Assembly (NCBI RefSeq): GCF_901001135.1
Contig: NC_042619.1
Coordinates: 362,108,923 to 362,172,922 of the forward strand
Direction: 5' to 3'
Origin: Rhinatrema bivittatum
Taxonomy: Eukaryota > Chordata > Amphibia > Gymnophiona > Rhinatrematidae
Length of the DNA: 64,000 bases
The notes below the pieces were generated by a model. The model was not told the DNA's origin, made no database searches, and worked only from the letters and a program-made list of their open reading frames with translations. This document shows, piece by piece, positions 10,912 to 21,206 of this stretch (positions within the stretch are counted from its first letter, which is position 1; every line of letters begins with the position of its first letter). Position numbers and translations under genes: made by a program.

Positions 10912-12452
10912 GTCATCTGCATGTCATCAGCATATATATAGTGGGTGAGGTTGAGGCTATTGAGTAATTGGTATAGAGGAAGTAGAAAAATATTGAACAG
11001 GGTAGGAGAGAGTGAGTGGGATTCTTTGTCATTTATTTTAACTTTGTAATGCCTGTTGTAAAGAAAGGATTTGAACTAGAGAAGTGCAGAGCCAGAGATG
11101 CCTATTTCTTTTAGACGGTTGATGAGGATTGAATGATTTACAGTGTCGAACGCTGCTGAAATGTCGAGGAGAGCTAGGAGGTAGGATTGGCCTTTGTCAA
11201 GGCCCATTAGGATGTTGTCTGTTAATGAAAGAACGTTTCCTGAATCCGAATTGAGAAGGGTAGAGAATATTGTGGGAGTCAAGGTAGTCAGTGAGTCGGG
11301 TGTTAACTAGCTTTTCCATTAGCTTGGCTATAAAAGGTAAGTTTGCAATTGGGCGAAAATTTCCGGGGATGGCTGGGTCCAGGTTAGGTTTTTTCAGAAG
11401 AGGTTTCAGAGAAGCAATTTTTAATGAGTCAGGGACAGTTCCTTGAATGAGGGAGCAATTAATGATGTCGGCCAGAGATTTAGCAATGGTGTTGGGAATG
11501 GTGAGAAGGAGTTTGGTCGGTATTTGGTCCAATGGGTGTGATGAAGGTTTCATATTCTTGATTATCAATTCTATTTCCAATGAAGATGTGGGTTCGAAAG
11601 ATTCTAGTTTCTGAGTGTGGATAGTTGGGGCGTAATTTTGGCTAGGTGGAGGCTGGGTATTTGATGAGGAGTTAGATGTTGCCAGAGGAGCAAGTAGATT
11701 TTTGATTTTGCTGTCAAAGAAGATTGCCAACTCTGTAGATTTGTTTTGGGCTTCTTCTTCTTCCGGGATGGAAGGGGGAACAGGGGTGGTAAGAGCTGCA
11801 ACATATGAGAAAAGAGTTTTGGGGTTGTATAGGAAGCCGTGTATTTTTTTGGAGTAGAAATCCCGTTTAGTACGAATAATGGCAGACCTGTAGAAGGTCA
11901 TTGAAGTTTTGTAAGAAGCATGTGAGGTGGGGGAGGGATCATTCCGCCAGCGTTGTTCTTTGTGTTGCAAGTCTTGTTTGAGTTTTCTTAGTTCTGATGA
12001 AAACCAGGGTTTTTTGTTAGAGTGGGATGGATTGATAATTTTGGAAGACATGGGGCAGATTTTGTTTGCAATAGATTGTGTGATATTTAGCCAAGAATTG
12101 ATAGCAGTGTCGGCATATGAGAGGTCCAGGTTAGTTAGGTCCTTGGTAAGGCCATTGCTGAGGGTATCCATGGAACAAGATTTCCTGAATTGTATCGAAG
12201 ATTTGGAGACTATGGGAGTCTGTTTTTGTTTTATTGATAGTTCTGTAACTATCATGTAGTGATCTGACCAGGGGATGGGGGTACAAGTAGGTGGGGAGAT
12301 GGGTGAGATGGTTTCATTTGTGAAAATAAGGTCTAGCGTATGGCCTGCCTTGTGCGTGGGATTATTTATAATTTGTTTGAATCCCATAGCCTGGAATGAG
12401 GAGAGAAGGGCTTCGCAATTGGAAGAGGGAGATGGGGCGTCGACATGGATGT
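10912..12452 (-). pseudogene. L2-like LINE fragment lacking both ends
   Basis: Non-LTR retrotransposon ORF2 on the minus strand. It starts inside the endonuclease at DFNIHVDA, contains HTLDLIFTNE and SDHYM, an open linker of about 400 codons, then RT with PGNFRPIANLPF, LDISAAFDTVNHS (in a shifted frame from 11282) and ends right at the catalytic IYADDMQ near 10930. Both the 5' end and the 3' half of RT with the tail are missing, unlike a normal LINE insertion, which keeps its 3' end. It lies in the same orientation as the host Gypsy B and replaces the short linker between RNase H and integrase. Confidence 0.85.
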
Positions 12453-13871
12453 TGAAGTCTCAATGATATTCCAGGGTGGCTCAGGAGTGTCATCTGGAAG
12501 GAAACTCCGAGATAGTGCATCTGCACGTAAGTTCTTCTCTGAAGATCGAAAGTGCAGTTTAAAGTTGAATCGACTGAAAAAAAGCACCCAACGGGCTTGA
12601 CGTGGATTTAACCATTGAGCGTGATCAAATAGGCGAGATTTTTATGATGTGTAAACTTAGCCCCCTCCAGGAGATGTCGCTATTCTTCAAGTGCCATCTT
12701 AATTGCCAAGAGTTCTTGTTCTCCGATGGTATAGTTTTTCTCCGCAGAAGAGATGTTTTTGGAAAAATACGCACAAGTACATAATTTCCCCAACTCGGTG
12801 GGTTGCAAGAGAATTGCCCCGACTCCTAAAGCTGAAGCGTCGATCTCCAGAATAAATGGTTTAGCTGGGTCAGGACATTGTAAACATGGATCTTTAACAA
12901 ACTTTTTCTTTAAGAGTTGGAAGGCCTGGACGGCTTCAGGAGGCCAATTACAGGTTGGAGCTCCCTTCTTGGTTAAGGCGGTCAGTGGTGCTACCAGGGT
13001 AGAATATCCAGAAATAAATTGGCGATAATAATTGGAAAATCCCAAAAATCGCTGTAAAGCCTTGAGCCCCACTGGTTGAGGCCAATCCATTATTGCTTTA
13101 AGTTTCTCAGGGTCCATGCGAAGGCCTTCTCGAGATACGATATATTCCAAAAAGGGTATTTGTTTTTGATGAACGAGACATTTCTCTAATTTCTCATACA
13201 ATCTGTTCTCCCGAAGTCGTTGGAGGACTTGTTTAACATGAATTTGATGTTGAAGTTCCGTTTTGGAGAAAATTAAAATGTCGTCAAGATAGACAATAAC
13301 GTGGGAGTAAAGTAGATCTCAGAAGATGTCATTAATCATAGTTTGAAAAACCGCTGGTGAAAAACCAAATGGCATAACTAAATATTCATAGTGTCTGACT
13401 CGAGTGTTAAAAGCAATTTTCCGCTCATCCCCCTCGCGTATTCTAATTAAGTTGTAAGCTCCCCGAAGATCAAGTTTAGTAAATATCTGTTCTCCTTTCA
13501 ACCGATCAAAGAGTTCTGTGATAAGTGGAATTGGATACCGATTCTTCTTGGTGATGGCATTAAGTTCTCTATAATCGATACAGGGCCGTAGTGATCCATC
13601 CTTCTTTATAACAAAAAAAAAAAATCCGGCCCCGGCAGGGGAGGAGGAGGTTCTGATGAAGCCTCTACTCAGGTTCTCCTGAATGTATTGTTTCATAGCC
13701 TCAGATTCAGGTTCAAACAAGGCGTAAACCCTCCCCCTGGGGGGATTCCTCTCCGGAAGTAAGTCTGTACCACAGTCTTAGGTGTGGTGAGGTGGTAAAG
13801 TCTCAGCCTGCTGTTTGCTGAAGACATCACAGAATCCAGCGTACATTTGTGGTAATGAGGATGGAATAGCC
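12453..13871 (-). pseudogene. Gypsy B reverse transcriptase-RNase H
   Basis: Ty3/Gypsy polymerase. From 13720 downward: the fingers (GSLRPCIDYRELN), LDLRGAYNLIRI, and YLVMPFGFSPAVFQ, where CNAPAVFQ is usual (short deletion). The YxDD region (about 13320-13200) is interrupted by stops and frame changes. From 13201: FLEYIVSREGLRMDP, FLGFSNYYRQF, and RNase H with EIDASALGVG and EQELLAIK, ending LRADALSRSF at about 12505. An A-run at 13613-13623 lengthens a Phe tract. Inactive. Confidence 0.9.
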
Positions 13872-14018
13872 ATAAGAACATAAGAAAATGCCATACTGGG
13901 TCAGACCAAGGGTCCATCAAGCCGAGCATCCTGTTTCCAACAGTGGCCAATCCAGGCCATGAGAACCTGGCAAGTACCCAAAAAAAGTCTATTCCATGTT
14001 ACCATTGCTAATGGCAGA
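13872..14018 (-). mobile_element. CR1 3' tail fragment
   Basis: Starts ATAAGAACATAAGAAAATG, then the CR1 3' UTR (CATACTGGGTCAGACC, then GGGTCCATCAAGCC) up to the ATTGCTAATGG block. Only the last 150 bp of the LINE, inserted in Gypsy B. Confidence 0.85.
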
Positions 14019-14930
14019 GGAATGACAGAGGCTCTTAGGTTGTGAGGGAGCCAGTGAGCGTGAGAGCAAGAGTGTGTATGAGAAAATCCAGGGGAGTAAG
14101 AGTGTGTGAGTGGGAGGGGTGTGTGTGTGGAGAGGGAGAGAGTATCTTACAGCCTGAGAGTGTGTCAGTGTCTGTGAGAGCAAGAGGTTATGGTTGGGTA
14201 TAAGAGCATGAATATGTATGTATGTGGCAGTGTATGTGTGAGAGAGAATGGACATGAGTATGTGTGAGAGAGAGAGGATAACCTCCTAATCCTCGACAAT
14301 ATCAGGGTGACTGGAAATCAAGAGCTCCCATGTATGGACAGCAGGGGCTTTTTAAAATCCTTATTAGTTTTAATTATTGTGTGTTATTTGATATATGTGC
14401 TGTTTTGAAATATTTTATTGGTGTTTGGGAAATTGTAAAAAAATGTATATGATTTTAATTAATAGAAATTCTATTTATCAGTAGTTTTAAATTATTCTTT
14501 TATTAGTATGGTTTTACTATTATAACTGATGCTTTATGTTTCTTGATTTTATTTGTTTTATGAGGAATGGTGGTTCTGTTTTTCCTATTGTTAATACACA
14601 GAGTCTGGCTTCTTGGGGTTTCCATTTCAGTTTTTTCTAATTTGTGCTCCTTTATTTTGTATTCTGTATTTGGTGAGGGTCTGTCTCAGCTCTGTGTGTG
14701 TGACCATGATGAGAGATTCTGCTAGCATGTAGTGTCTGTATAGGGATCTATAGCAATCGGGTTTGTTTTGTTTCCTCAGTAGGTGGTGTATTGTTATCCT
14801 AGGACCCAGTGTAATATTTACCCTTGCTTATTCACAGGTAGGGTTTTTGTTGTTTGAGTCCTTGGTGTTATTACTGTTATGTTACGATGGGATTGCAGTA
14901 TAGATTTTGAAGTTCATGCCAATGAACATG
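14019..14930. other. GT/GA-rich simple sequence then unassigned AT-rich DNA
   Basis: 14040-14280 is rich in GTGTGAGAG-type units (degenerate microsatellite). 14286-14930 has no coding signal or repeat I can name. It lies inside Gypsy B between protease and RT, so it is inserted material. Confidence 0.4.
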
Positions 14931-15239
14931 AGATAGTGGGTGCGGCTGGATGGACCCATATCAAACAATTTTGATGACAGTAATTGCTCCAACTGGCCAG
15001 CTGTAAGGTACCCCAGTCGACTTGAGGTTGATGGAGCCTTAGTTAGGGTAAGCCGAGGATCACTTGGTTGAATGAGGAGGGAAATACATATAATCGGATA
15101 GTCTCTTGGTGCAGTACTCCGGTGGTGAGCTTATCTGGTTTGGTAATCTGAGAAATGTTATTGAATATGAAAAGTGTCACTATGGAGAGAAATTGAAACT
15201 GGAATCAGGATTTGTGGAGAGGAAATGACATGACCCAGG
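14931..15239 (-). pseudogene. Gypsy B protease C-terminal region
   Basis: Minus-strand reading gives FNQVILGLP then VDWGTLQLASWSNYC, matching the segment after the aspartic protease core of Gypsy C (VILGLPWLRKHSPVIDWESL). The active-site DSG is not found. The sequence is degenerate and ends at the insertion near 14930. Confidence 0.65.
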
Positions 15240-16179
15240 AAGGCCTCTCCCACCAGACCTAAGTCCGCGAGTTTCCCCGACTTGTTTGGACATTTATTGA
15301 CGAAGTGTCCAGTACCAGCACAATAAAGACAGATTATTCAGTCTTCTGCTTTGACATTCCTTGGGGGTTAAAAGACAACAATCAATCTGCATAGGCTCCT
15401 CACTAGATGACTGGTGTACTGGAGTTTTTGGAACAATGAAGGGTCTTTGGAAGGAAGGTGCCAGTCGAATGGGTCGTCTCGCAAGTGCTCGTTCTCCAGA
15501 CCTCTCTTGAAAACGAAGGTCAAGACGGATTACTAAGCGGATTAACTCCTCTAAGGATTCCGGAATTTCACGGCCCGCCAACTCATCCTTGATGGCTTCG
15601 GAGAGTCCTTGCCGGAAGATGGCAGTAAGACTGTCATTTCCCCAACAAAGCTCAGCTGCTAATATTCAAAACTGGATGGTGTACTCTCCGACCGATCGGG
15701 GTCCTTGTTTTATCTGCAGTAAATCTGAAGCTGCCGAAGTTGTATGTCCAGGTTCATCAAATATCAGGCAGAAGTCTTTCAAAAATTGCTCCAAGTTGTC
15801 CATCAGAGGATCCTCTCGTTCCCAAAATGGAGAAGCCCAGGCCAAGGCCGGTCCTGCCAGGAGAGATAAGATGAAAGTGACCTTGGCTCTATCTGTAGGA
15901 AAAAATGCCACCTGGAGCGAAAAGTGCATCCGACATTGATTTAGAAAACCCCGACAATGCTGAGGATCTCCATTGAAGCGAGGTGGAGGCGACAGACATG
16001 GAGGAGGAGGTGATAAGGAGGGAGCCGGGATTACAGAAGCAGCAACTGAAAGGGCATCCATTCGGGCAGCCAGTCTCTCCAATACTCCGGTAACTTGGTC
16101 TAAAACTCCTTGTTGTTGCTGAATATGTGTCGCCAACCCAGGGATGGCCTATAAGTCTGTAAGGTCTACAGGATCCATG
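15240..16179 (-). pseudogene. Gypsy B gag
   Basis: Capsid/nucleocapsid precursor. The start is MDPVDLTDL at about 16179, followed by a stop in the leader and QQQGVLDQ. Then come a Pro-rich stretch, the capsid block CRGFLNQCRMHF...LAWASPFWE, and (frame changed after 15666) ESLEELIRLVIRLD. A zinc knuckle CLYCAGTGHFVNKC sits at about 15330-15285. Frameshifts near 15660 and 15340 disable it. Confidence 0.88.
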
Positions 16180-16192
16180 GCTTTGGCTAACT

Positions 16193-17169
16193 GTTATGGC
16201 TTAGCTCAATATGTGGATCCAAAGTAGCCAACAGTCTTACCTTATGTTGTGTTTGTGGCATCATGTGGATCCTTATTCACTGTGGAGATAACTCCTCCCA
16301 CGGGTTGTGGTTCCCCGTGGGGAACCACAGCGATAGGCTAAACTCAGATAGCAGATATTGGTAGGTGGAAAGCTTTATTGTACTGCTGTAGATAGATGGT
16401 ATGAAGCAGGAAGGCAAGGCACTGAAGTCCACAAGGTGCCAATACGTTCAGAGAGTCTCAGATGTAGAAGTCTCACCCAGATGTTCCAGATAGATAGGAC
16501 CCGCAGTGCGGGCAAGGCCTGAGCCTGGTGGGTGGAGTTGGAGCACCGGGTCGTAGAGGTACTCACAGGAGCATAGTGCAGGTGTCTTCCTGGCAATGAA
16601 GATGGTGGGACCGAAGGTCCATGGTGCAGGATACACAGACTGGTAGGCCCTCGAGCGAGTACCTGATAGTCCAGAAGATCCTGAAATAAAATAGAGAGAG
16701 AGAGAGAGAGACCCTCGAGGATCGGTTGTCTAGTTAGTAGAAACCCCGAAGGGTGGTTGGAAGCGAGAGACCCCCGAGGAGCGGGTGCCTAGAGCTTCGT
16801 AAGGAGCGAGAACCCCGTAGGGTAGCGAGGCGTCTAAGTGTGCAGCTTAGAACGGTCAGAGTAGCTAAACCGAAGTCCTTGCTAACTCAATGATGGTAGC
16901 GTAATGAGACTTTAAATACCCAGAGGTATTGACGTCATGCGGTGGGGACGCCCCCGAGCTTCCCGTCATGATGTGTATTTGAGCGTAAGCAACGTGCACG
17001 GGCGCCCTAGGAGGCCACAGGACCGGGTATGGCGGACTGGGACGCCCATGCTGAACTGTAGACAGAGGCACTCGGCACTGGAGGTAGCCATCTTGCCCAA
17101 GGAGGAGGAAAAGGGAAGAAAAGAGGTAAGGCAGAACGGTTGCAGCCATCTGTGACCGGACGCAACAGT
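16193..17169 (-). repeat. Gypsy LTR between A pol and B gag
   Basis: Minus-strand LTR: starts TGTTGCGTCC at 17169 and ends ATAACA at 16193. It contains a CRE palindrome TGACGTCA (16930-16937), TATTTAAA on the minus strand (16911-16918), and a (GA)n run at about 16692-16711. It directly follows the purine-rich end of Gypsy A pol and directly precedes the leader and gag of B, so it is one LTR serving two internal regions. Confidence 0.85.
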
Positions 17170-17499
17170 ACCCCCCTTCAAAGGACCCCCTCCAAGACCT
17201 CCTCCAGGTGGTCTGGGTTTTCGTGGGTGTGCCAGGTGGAATTGACATACCATCTCCTTATCTGTGATGTTGGCCAGCGGTTCCCATGAGTTCTCTTCTG
17301 GTCCATAGTTCTCCCATGAGAAGAGATACTCCCATGTCTTGCCTCTCTTACGAACATCCAGGATGTCATCCACGGCATATTCATTGTCGTCCTCAGTGTC
17401 CAGACTGGTAGGTTCTGGGGTCTTTTTGGAGAACTCGGAGAGCATCACGAGTTTTAACAGGGAGACATGGAATGCATTGTGTATCTTCATTGATGGAGG
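17170..17499 (-). pseudogene. Gypsy A chromodomain and polypurine end
   Basis: C-terminus of integrase: IHNAFHVSLLKL, then a chromodomain (DDILDVRKRGKTWEYLFSWE, GYxPEENSWEP-like) ending LANITDKEMVCQFHLAHPRK and a Gly/Pro-rich tail that runs into the LTR. Chromodomains guide such integrases to modified histones. The purine-rich GGAGGGGGT and GAAGGGGGGTAC just before TGTTGCG is the polypurine tract. Confidence 0.9.
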
Positions 17500-17501
17500 T
17501 A

Positions 17502-18696
17502 CCGTATTTTTCGCTCCATAAGACGCACCTGACCATAAGACGCACCTAGGATTCAGAGGGGGAAAATTTAAAAAAAAAAAAATTGTGCTAAACCGGCTCT
17601 GCGTCTGGGCGTCTTATGGAGCAAATTAGGGGAGTGCATAGTTTTTTTTTTTCTCCCCATTTTGTTTTCGGGTCTGGGGAGGGCCATTTCGGTCCACTCC
17701 CCAGATCAGAAAATTTTTCTTTCTGTGGGAACCCCCAAACCCCCCTCCCAACCCTTTAAATTAACAACCTCCACCCCCCTGACCCCCCCAAGACCTGCCG
17801 AATTAATTTCCTGCAACCCCCCACCCTCCTGACCCCCCCAAGACCTGCCGAATTAATTTCCTGCAACCCCCCACCCTCCTGACCCCCCCAAGACCTGCCA
17901 AACGTCCCTGGTGGTCCAGCGGGGGTCCAGGAGCGGTCCGGGAACGATCTCCTGGGCGTGAGCCGTCGGCTGCCAGTAAACAAAATGGCGCCGACGGCCC
18001 TATGCCCTCACTATGTCACTGAGACCGACCGCTGCTATTGGTCGGTCTCAGTGACATAGTGAGGGCATAGGGCCGTCGGCGCCATTTTGTTTACTGGCAA
18101 CCAACGGCCCTATGCCCTCACTATGTCACTGAGACCGATCGCTGCTATTGGTCGGTCTCAGTGACATAGTGAGGGCATAGGGCCGTCGGCGCCATTTTGT
18201 TTACTGGCAGCCAACGGCCCTATGCCCTCACTATGTCACTGAGACCGATCGCTGCTATTGGTCGGTCTCAGTGACATAGTGAGGGCATAGGGCCGTCGGC
18301 TGCCAGTAAACAAAATGGCGCCGACGGCCCTATGCCCTCACTATGTCACTGAGACCGACCAATAGCAGCGGTCGGTCTCAGTGACATAGTGAGGGCATAG
18401 GGCCGTCGGCGCCATTTTGTTTACTGGCAGCCGACGGCTCACGCCCAGGAGATCGTTCCCGGACCGCTCCTGGACCCCCGCTGGACCACCAGGGACGTTT
18501 GGCAGGTCTTGGGGGGTCAGGAGGGTGGGGGGTTGCAGGAAATTAATTCGGCAGGTCTTGGGGGAGTCGGGGGGGGGGGGGGTGTTTGTTAGATTTTTGT
18601 TTGGGTTTTTTTTTATATTCGCTCCATAAGACGCACATACATTTTCCCCCCACCTTTGGGGGAAAAAAAGTGCGTCTTATGGAGCGAAAAATACGG
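17502..18696. mobile_element. Palindromic DNA transposon with perfect 27-bp TIRs
   Basis: A 1195-bp non-coding element with identical 27-bp inverted ends beginning CCGTATTTTTCGCTCC, flanked by TA on both sides (17500-17501, 18697-18698). A second CATAAGACGCAC motif follows at the left end. Inner arms (about 17760-17985 and 18417-18580) are also inverted copies. The core (about 17985-18420) holds four hairpins built on CTATGTCACTGAGACCGA and its complement. It splits Gypsy A between the post-integrase block and the chromodomain. A TA duplication suggests a mariner-like or similar transposase acting in trans; no transposase is encoded. Confidence 0.9.
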
Positions 18697-18698
18697 TA

Positions 18699-19163
18699 GT
18701 TTCAGACTGTACGTCAGATTCCCTAATCGCCGTAACATAGCAAAAGGTCCCACATAGCGAGGTGCAAATCGTGCTGAAGGAAGTTTAAGGCGAAGATACT
18801 TGGTACTTAACCAGACTTTGTCTCCAGGCTGAAACTGTGGTGCCTTTCGATGATGAACATCGTAGGTTCTTTTGCCATCTGTCCTGTTTTGAGGAGAAGC
18901 TCCTTCGTTTGTCTCCAAAGTTGGGATAACTCTGCTGCAGTAGTTCGTGCGGCGGGAAAAGCCACTAATAATAGAAGTGGCAGAGGAGGCAGCGGTTGTC
19001 TTCGGTAGACGAGCTGGAAGGTAGAAGACCCCGTTGAGGTAGCAGGATGCAAGTTGATAGCAAATTCTGCCCAAGGCAGTAATTCAGCCCAGTCGTTCTG
19101 TCTAGAATTGACATAGGATCGCAGAAATTGTTTCAGTGTCCTATTAATCCTCTCAGTCTGACC

Positions 19164-19166
<3 letters not shown>
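18699..19166 (-). pseudogene. Gypsy A post-integrase region
   Basis: Minus-strand NGQTER near 19166 (carrying the integrase catalytic Glu), then HPATSTGSSTFQLVYRRQPL, QPGDKVWLSTKYLRLKLPSA and APRYVGPF. It joins the integrase core across the LINE insertion at 19167-19727. Frame changes are present. Confidence 0.85.
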
Positions 19167-19207
<41 letters not shown>

Positions 19208-19727
19208 TTTTGCACTTTTATATACCGATTTTCCAATAACAGAGCTACTGATCAATTCGGTTTACATTCTGAACAGAACAATGACAGTTAATGTCTTACA
19301 ATGAACAGGTAAAAGTAACTTGGATACAGATATATGGGGTAGTAACATAACGTAAATGCTACAGAGCCTAATGTAGGCTAAAACAAAGAAGCAAGGTATC
19401 AATCTGGACATTCTGAACAGAACAATGACAGTTAATGTCTTACAATGAACAGGTAAAAGTAACTTGGATACAGATATATGGGGTAGTAACATAACATAAC
19501 GTAAATGCTACAGAGCCTAATGTAGGCTAAAACAAAGAAGCAAGGTATCAATCTGGGAATGGATTTGAGTCTGTTAAAGATTCAAAGAAGGTCTGAGAGT
19601 TCTGGATATGATCTATATAGTTCTCTGGGGGGTTACCAAAGAAGGGTCCTTGGCATGAATAGTTCGGCAGGCTGTTGCTTATGAGAACGCTTGATTGAAT
19701 AACCAAGTCTTAAGTCTTTTTTTTTAG
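19167..19727 (-). mobile_element. L2-like LINE 3' end with 144-bp tandem duplication
   Basis: (TTTA)n at 19167-19210 is the tandem tail, followed by a TTTTATATACCGATTTTCC block. A segment of about 144 bp starting CATTCTGAACAGAACAATG is present twice (about 19265-19408 and 19409-19555). It ends at an AAGTC(T)9 stretch at 19709-19727. It interrupts Gypsy A between the AYHPQS and NGQTE codons, so the integrase catalytic Glu is separated from the two Asp. Confidence 0.8.
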
Positions 19728-20212
19728 ACTGAGGATGGTAGGCGGAGGTTAAGTCCAAGGCGATGTCAAATTTTTGACATAAAGCTCTCCAAAACTTTGC
19801 AGTAAATTGCACTCCTCTGTCGGTTAGGATATGCTTAGGCATCCCATGAAGGCAGAAGATGTGTTTAATAAAGAGTTTTGCTAACTCCGTAGCAGAGGGT
19901 AATCTTGGTAATGCTACAAAATGTGCCATTTTGGAGAAGCGGTCAACAGTGACCCAAATGGTGTTGTTTCCGTTGGATGGTGGCAGATCTACCACGAAAT
20001 CGGTTGCTATATGTGTCCAGGGTTCATCCAGCAACGGTAGAGGCTGTAACAGACCCCAAGGATGTCCGGCTGGTGGTTTCTGCTTGGCACAGACAGCACA
20101 GAACCCACATAGGCTTGTACATCCTTTTTCATGGTTGGCCACCAATAGTACCTTTGTAACATGGCTGGGGTACGCTCTGTCCCGCATGGCCTGCCAGACG
20201 GGAATCGTGTGC
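19728..20212 (-). pseudogene. Gypsy A integrase core
   Basis: DDE integrase on the minus strand from 20187. The Cys pair FCAVC (about residues 29-33) lies in the zinc finger, whose N-terminal HH part is frameshifted near 20190-20212. Catalytic Asp63 is in ATDFVVDLP and Asp123 in LTDRGVQF. The core ends at SAYHPQS, where the LINE begins; the third acid lies at about 19160. Confidence 0.88.
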
Positions 20213-21206
20213 TCACTTCAACAGCTTCTTCCTTAGATTTCTGGCCTCCACTGTCTTCCCAGCGGGTATTGCATGAGTGGCTGCGAGGACCACTCTTTCG
20301 GGATCAATGATGTGACGGGGTTCATCTGGCACATCCTGAGGGGAGAAGGATCGTGACAAGGCATCAGCCCGAGTGTTCTTCTCTCCCGGACGATACTTCA
20401 GAAGGAAGTCAAATCTGTTAAAGAACAGGGACCATCTTGCTTGATGGTGATTGAGTCGCTGAGCATGTCTGAGGTACTCCAAATTCTTGTGATCAGTGTT
20501 CACTACTATTTGGTGTTGTGCGCCTTCCAGCCAAGGACACCACTCTTCAAAAGCCAGCTTGATTGCGAGTAGCTCTTTGTCTCCGATTCCATAATTTCTT
20601 TTGGCAGGCAAGAACCGCCTTGAGAAGAAGGAGCAAGGATGGAGCACATTAGATTCGCTGTACTGACTTAGAACCGCTCCCACACCAACGTCTGATGCAT
20701 CAGTCTCAACGATGAATGGACGATGTAGGTCAGGATGGTGGAGGCACGGCTTCTTTTGAAAAGCCTCTTTGAGCATCAGAAAGGATGATATGGCTTCTGG
20801 AGACCAATTGATAGGATTGGCGCCCTTCTTGGTCATAGCGGTTAAAGGGACTGTCAATGATGAGTAGTTTTTAGTAAAGGATCGATAATAATTAGTGAAG
20901 CCCAAGAAGCGGTGCAGTGCCTTCAGGCCTCTAGGTTGAGGCCAGTCCCGGATACTTTCTAATTTCTTGGGGTCCATCTGAAACTCGTTCTTAGAAACAA
21001 TATATCCCAGGAAGGGTACGGACTCCTTGTGGAATTCGCACTTTTCAAGCTTTGCATATAGGTGGTACTCACACAGGCGTCTTAAGACTTTCTTAACATC
21101 CTCCTGATGAGTTTGCAGATCTTGAGAGAAGATCAATATATCATCGAGATATGCTACTATGTATTGATAAAGTAAGTCCCGTAAGATGTCGTTCATCATA
21201 TTTTGA
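20213..21206 (-). pseudogene. Gypsy A RT (from YLDD) and RNase H
   Basis: A 329-codon open stretch on the minus strand: MMNDILRDL, catalytic YLDD at residues 17-20, FLGYIVSKNEFQMDP, FLGFTNYYRSF, RNase H with VETDASDVGVGAV, DKELLAIK, NTDHKNLEYL and TRADALSRSF. The N-terminal RT half is lost at the CR1 junction (21206/21207). A frameshift follows into the integrase. Confidence 0.9.

Larger units (their letters stand above)
10004..17169 (-). mobile_element. Ty3/Gypsy chromovirus B, broken
   Basis: A minus-strand LTR retrotransposon in the order LTR (17169-16193), gag, protease, RT-RNase H, integrase. It is truncated at 10004 before the chromodomain and 3' LTR. An L2-like LINE piece (10912-12452) and a CR1 tail plus unassigned DNA (13872-14930) interrupt it. 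The LTR is shared with, or belongs to, Gypsy A immediately upstream. All genes carry lesions. Confidence 0.85.
17170..21206 (-). mobile_element. Ty3/Gypsy chromovirus A, 5'-truncated
   Basis: Minus-strand pol from RT to chromodomain plus the LTR at 17169-16193. The N-terminal RT, protease, gag and 5' LTR are missing; the cut at 21206 is the edge of a plus-strand CR1. It is interrupted by a palindromic DNA element (17502-18696) and an L2-like tail (19167-19727). Its RT and integrase differ clearly from those of B, so A and B are different families. Confidence 0.85.

Noticed and set aside
15280..15310. GGGGAAAC-like heptamer at the Gypsy B gag end as a frameshift site
   Set aside because: In the gag reading frame it is phased GGG AAA C, not X XXY YYZ, and no downstream fold was seen.
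16165..16192. Self-priming in the A/B LTR family
   Set aside because: The leader GTTAGCCAAAGCC has only gapped complementarity to the predicted RNA start, too weak to claim.
17756..18629. Mirror-image 70-75 codon frames in the palindromic element
   Set aside because: They are the same sequence on the two arms, Pro/Arg/Gly-rich and without homology; a by-product of the palindrome.
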